Assembly: GCA_028456385.1 (NCBI GenBank)
Contig: JALNQF010000403.1
Span: 1 to 34,706 of the forward strand
DNA: 34,706 bases
Direction of reading: 5' to 3'
DNA from: Ophiosphaerella korrae
Lineage: Eukaryota; Ascomycota; Dothideomycetes; Pleosporales; Phaeosphaeriaceae
Part shown: in pieces, positions 31,497-34,706 of the stretch
Position numbering within the stretch: position 1 is the stretch's first letter
Layout of the letters: the number at the start of each line of letters is the position of its first letter
Made by a program: the position numbers and the translations under genes
Notes under the pieces: model-generated
What the model saw: only the letters and a program-made list of their open reading frames with translations
What the model was told of the DNA's origin: nothing
Database searches by the model: none

Positions 31497-34400
31497 ATAA
31501 TAGTAGAAAGTTTAATAAGTAAAGCCCCTAAGAGTAGTTATAAGTTAGATAGTACTATATAGGAGATAATTAAAGATTATATAAATAAACTAATTAATAA
31601 TAAAGAAGATATAAAAATAGTAATTAAAGCCTTAGAAACGTAGAATAAGGAACTATAAGACAACTTAAAGTAAAATAAAGTATAAATTAAAGCTATTATT
31701 AAAGGATAGAACTAGATAGAACTAATTACTTAATAATTAGAAATAAGTGTAATAAAGAAACTACCTAAAATACCTATACTTAAGAAGTTTAATAGAATAA
31801 GAGAGAAATTAAAACCTTTTATAGTGTTAGTATAACTCTAAATAGATATACAAGTACTATACTTTAATATAGAGGAAAAGAAGGTAATATATATTAGACT
31901 ATACCTTAAGGAAGATATAATAAGATAGTATAAGCTTTACTAGATAGATTATACAACGTACTTACTAATAACCTAGAAAGACAAAACTAAAGCTATTTTT
32001 AGAAGTTATAAATACTTTACTAAACAAATAAGAGTAGTATTTAGAGATATAGATATTACCTAATAAGCTGAAGAAAAACTTAAAAGGCTTATATAAAGTA
32101 AGAGTATCTTAGAATATATATTATAATTTAAATAACTAAGCTAGAATATAGAATAGAATAAATTAGCCCTTATATTACAATTTAAATAAAGACTTAATAT
32201 AAAAATTTAATACAAAATAATATATATAGAGAAACCTAGAATACTAGAAGCTTTAAAGTAGTAAGTAATATAGATTAATAATAACCTTTAAGAATAGAAA
32301 AAGAACAAATATAGTAACTAAACTAGAAACTAGGATACTAGAGACTCTATAATCCTTAACGTAAATAAAGATAAAAAAAAAAGAAGAATAAAGACTTTAT
32401 ATATTTTAACTATAGTAAGAAAAGCTACTACGTAAAAGACTACTAATTATAAAAGAAAAAAGATATAGTATATTATAAATATAGAAAACTAGGATACTTT
32501 ATAAAAGACTATAAAAGTAAAGACTATAAAAAAGATAAGGAAGCTTAGTTAAAAATAACTAAAAAGAAGAAAGAAACACTATAAGTATAGGCTAAACCTT
32601 AAGAAAAAGTAGCTAAAAGTAAAGAAATATAATATATAATACTCTATTAGACCTTTTATTATAAGGATAACTACTATATATACCTTTCTAGTAAGTAGAA
32701 AGTAAAATACTTTCTATAATAAAGAAATAGAGTAGTAGTAATAAAAAAAAGAATAAAAGTATAGCTAGAAGAAATAGTATATATAATAGACCTACTAATA
32801 GAAGACTTAGAAAGAGAAGAGCTCTAGACCCTATTAATCTAAGCTAAAAAACTAGTATTAGATAAAGAAACTACTATAGCTTTCTCTAAAAGACTATAAG
32901 AAAGTAAAAGATAGATTAGTATAAGAAGTATAGAGTATACCTAGCTAAATATATATAGTTATAATAGCTATATAATAATAGATATAGAAGAATAAAATAA
33001 AGAATAGAAGTTTATTTAGAAATACTTACTAGTTATAAGTATAGAAGAAGCGTACAAAGACTAGAAAGAACGTAATTCTAAAAAGATAAAGTTTATACTA
33101 TTTTAAGAATAGATAAAGTAATATATAGTTATAGTAGGAAGTATACTTATATAGAAAAAATAGTAATACTTTATAAAAAAGATATAATAGATTAATAAAG
33201 CTTATATACTAAGAGTACTAATAGTATACTATATCTTAATAATAGATATACTTAGAGAAGATTAATACTAAGAAGGAGATAATAAAATAATAGATCTACA
33301 ATATCTAGTATACTTTAAAGTATTATAGATATTATACCTAGAGAAGAATTATATAATATATAGAAACTCTAAAGTAAATAATAAAGTATAGCTTATAAGA
33401 AGAAGAGGCTATAACTATATAAGAGTAATTCTAGTAAAAGATATCTAAGGATAGGAAATTATACCTAAAAAAGGTTATATAGTAATAAGGCCTAGACTAA
33501 AACTATCTAAAAAATATATCTTAGGAGGACTATAGTATAAATACAAGTATAATAAATATCTAAAATACAAAGAATATAAACTTAAAGTAAGGCTATAGCT
33601 CTAGCAAGATAGATAATTTATAAAAATACCTAAGTAAAAAAAGCGAAAAAGTATAAGAAGCTTATATATTATAAAGATAGGTACTTATTAAAGAAAGAAA
33701 GTATAATTAATAATTAATAGTAGAGCTACAAGAAACTTTATATTAAAGAGGTTTATAGAAATATAAGGAATATAGTATATAATAAAGAAATACTTTTAAT
33801 AGTTAAGTATAATTAAAGGAAAACTATTCTAAGAACTTATTAGGTTTAAAATAGTTCTCTCTATACTAAAGCTAGAAGAGATAAAGATTAATAATATAAT
33901 TATAGATATAATAATAATTAATAATAAATAAGAAGTTATACTAAGAATACTATAGTTATAAATAACTAATCTATATATTAATTAGAAGATAAGAAGAATT
34001 AGCTACTATAAATAGATATATTAAAAGCTAACATAAACACCTATAAAGGAGAATTCCTAGAAGAATATAAGAAATAGGAAAAACAGCTTATAGAACCTAA
34101 AGATTACCTTCTAGAATATTAGCTATAGGACTTAGTAATAGACCTAAAAGAAGATAAAGATATAAGATAGAGCTTAGTTTATAGAAAAATAGAAGAAGAA
34201 TATGAAATTAAATAAACGTTTATTAGAAACGTACTAAAGAAAAGATAGATATAAGAATCTAAGTCCTTAGTAGTATATAGACTTATATTTATAGATAAAA
34301 AGAGAATAAGTAATAAAAGACTTTACATAGACTTTAGAAAGACTAACGTAATTATAAATAAAAACTAATACTTTTTACTATAAATAGACGTAATATAAGA

Positions 34401-34607
34401 TAGACTATAAAAAGTAAGAATCTTTATAAAACTAGATATCTAGAACGCCTACTACTAGATTAGGATTAAAAAAAGTAATAAATAGAAAATAGTATTTAGA
34501 ATATAATATAAACTATATAAATACTTAGTTATACTATTTAGTTTAATAAACGTACTAGTAGCCTTCTAAGAGAGAATAAATATAGTACTAAGAGAGTACT
34601 TAGATAT
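31497..34607 (+). pseudogene. gag-pol: gag-pol remnant of E6, 3' truncated
   Basis: A possible start is the ATA at 31497 (from ATG), 58 bases after the LTR. The N-terminus is helical and charged ('STI.EIIKDYINKLIN', 'ALET.NKEL'), followed by capsid-like gag around 'KIPILKKFN' (about 31770) and 'LKEDII..YKLY'. Knuckles are 32402-32443 and 32471-32512. The frame changes in an A-run at 32373-32382, a one- or two-base slip relative to E5. The linker follows, then protease at 33716-33727 (INSRAT), then RT from about 34230 ('RLYIDFRKTNV', 'KLDI.NAYYQIRI') to the break. Protease-to-RT distance is 608 nt, one less than E5, so there is a second indel. Confidence 0.85.
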
Positions 34608-34706
34608 TATAAGGTAGACTTTACGTAAGATAACTTAATAAGGTAGTTTTAATAATTAACTAAAAAGAGTAAATAGTAGATAAAGCTATCTAAGTAAGTA
34701 CTAGGT
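34608..34706 (-). mobile_element. LTR end of a second B-family element, inverted, inside E6
   Basis: The reverse complement matches 3366-3464 nearly base for base over 99 bp. The junction TATAAGG, from TGTAAGG, is an LTR terminus. The RT of E6 stops there, whereas E5 continues without interruption at the same codon. The rest of the element is beyond the window. Confidence 0.85.

Larger units (their letters stand above)
30998..34607 (+). mobile_element. Element E6: 5' part of a chromovirus inserted in the integrase of E5
   Basis: It starts with a 441-bp 5' LTR of the E2 subtype and continues through gag, linker, protease and RT. It ends at 34607 inside RT ('REYLDI'), where a B-family LTR begins. 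Its own 3' half and target duplication lie outside the window. Confidence 0.9.

Noticed and set aside
1..34706. tRNA or rRNA genes
   Set aside because: No cloverleaf-like or rRNA-like conserved stretch was noticed. The near absence of CpA and TpG leaves little chance of an intact one.
1..34706. An AT-rich bacterial, viral or organellar genome
   Set aside because: The bias is dinucleotide-specific (CpA/TpG lost, CpG kept), and the content is LTR retrotransposons with chromodomains. These indicate a fungal nuclear genome with RIP.

Overview
The window holds no intact gene. It is an AT-rich block in which CpA and TpG are almost absent, TpA is in great excess and CpG survives. On both strands the old coding frames are broken only by TAA and TAG, at positions where Gln, Trp, Arg or Met codons are expected. 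This is the signature of repeat-induced point mutation (RIP, C-to-T in CpA). It points to a filamentous ascomycete (Pezizomycotina) and to a gene-free heterochromatic or AT-isochore region. The genus cannot be read from the sequence.

Essentially everything I can identify is Ty3/gypsy LTR retrotransposon, nested. From left to right: element A (about 1-2470, +, pol 3' end with RNase H, integrase and chromodomain). Then 2466-3155, non-coding. Element B (about 3156-5977, +; putative LTR, gag with one zinc knuckle, protease, RT, RNase H), cut off inside RNase H by element E1. E1 (5978-19978, -) has 441-bp LTRs, and its right LTR is split by E2 (12933-19898, -). At 19979 begins E5 (+), which has lost its 5' LTR and most of gag. 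E5 is interrupted after its second zinc knuckle by E3 (20170-27191, -, 427-bp LTRs, TTATA target duplication). It resumes at 27192 and runs to 30997 in integrase. There E6 begins (5' LTR 30998-31438, then gag, protease and part of RT to 34607). E6 is cut at 34608 by a second copy of the B-family LTR in reverse orientation, which runs off the window.

E1, E2, E3, E5 and E6 belong to one chromovirus family. The layout is gag with two CCHC knuckles, a long linker, protease, RT, RNase H, integrase and (where reached) a C-terminal chromodomain. In E5 the whole run from knuckles to integrase stays in one reading frame. The complete elements E1, E2 and E3 also carry, between the end of pol and the 3' LTR, a convergent gene on the opposite strand. 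Its ancestral product looks like a Cys-rich (Zn2Cys6-like) module followed by a basic coiled coil. It is the most interesting item here, because length changes among the three copies are multiples of three although all are RIP-damaged.

Positions of domain edges are approximate. They were read by eye by recognising eroded protein motifs after mentally allowing for C-to-T and G-to-A changes. LTR ends, target duplications and zinc-knuckle codons were located to the base.
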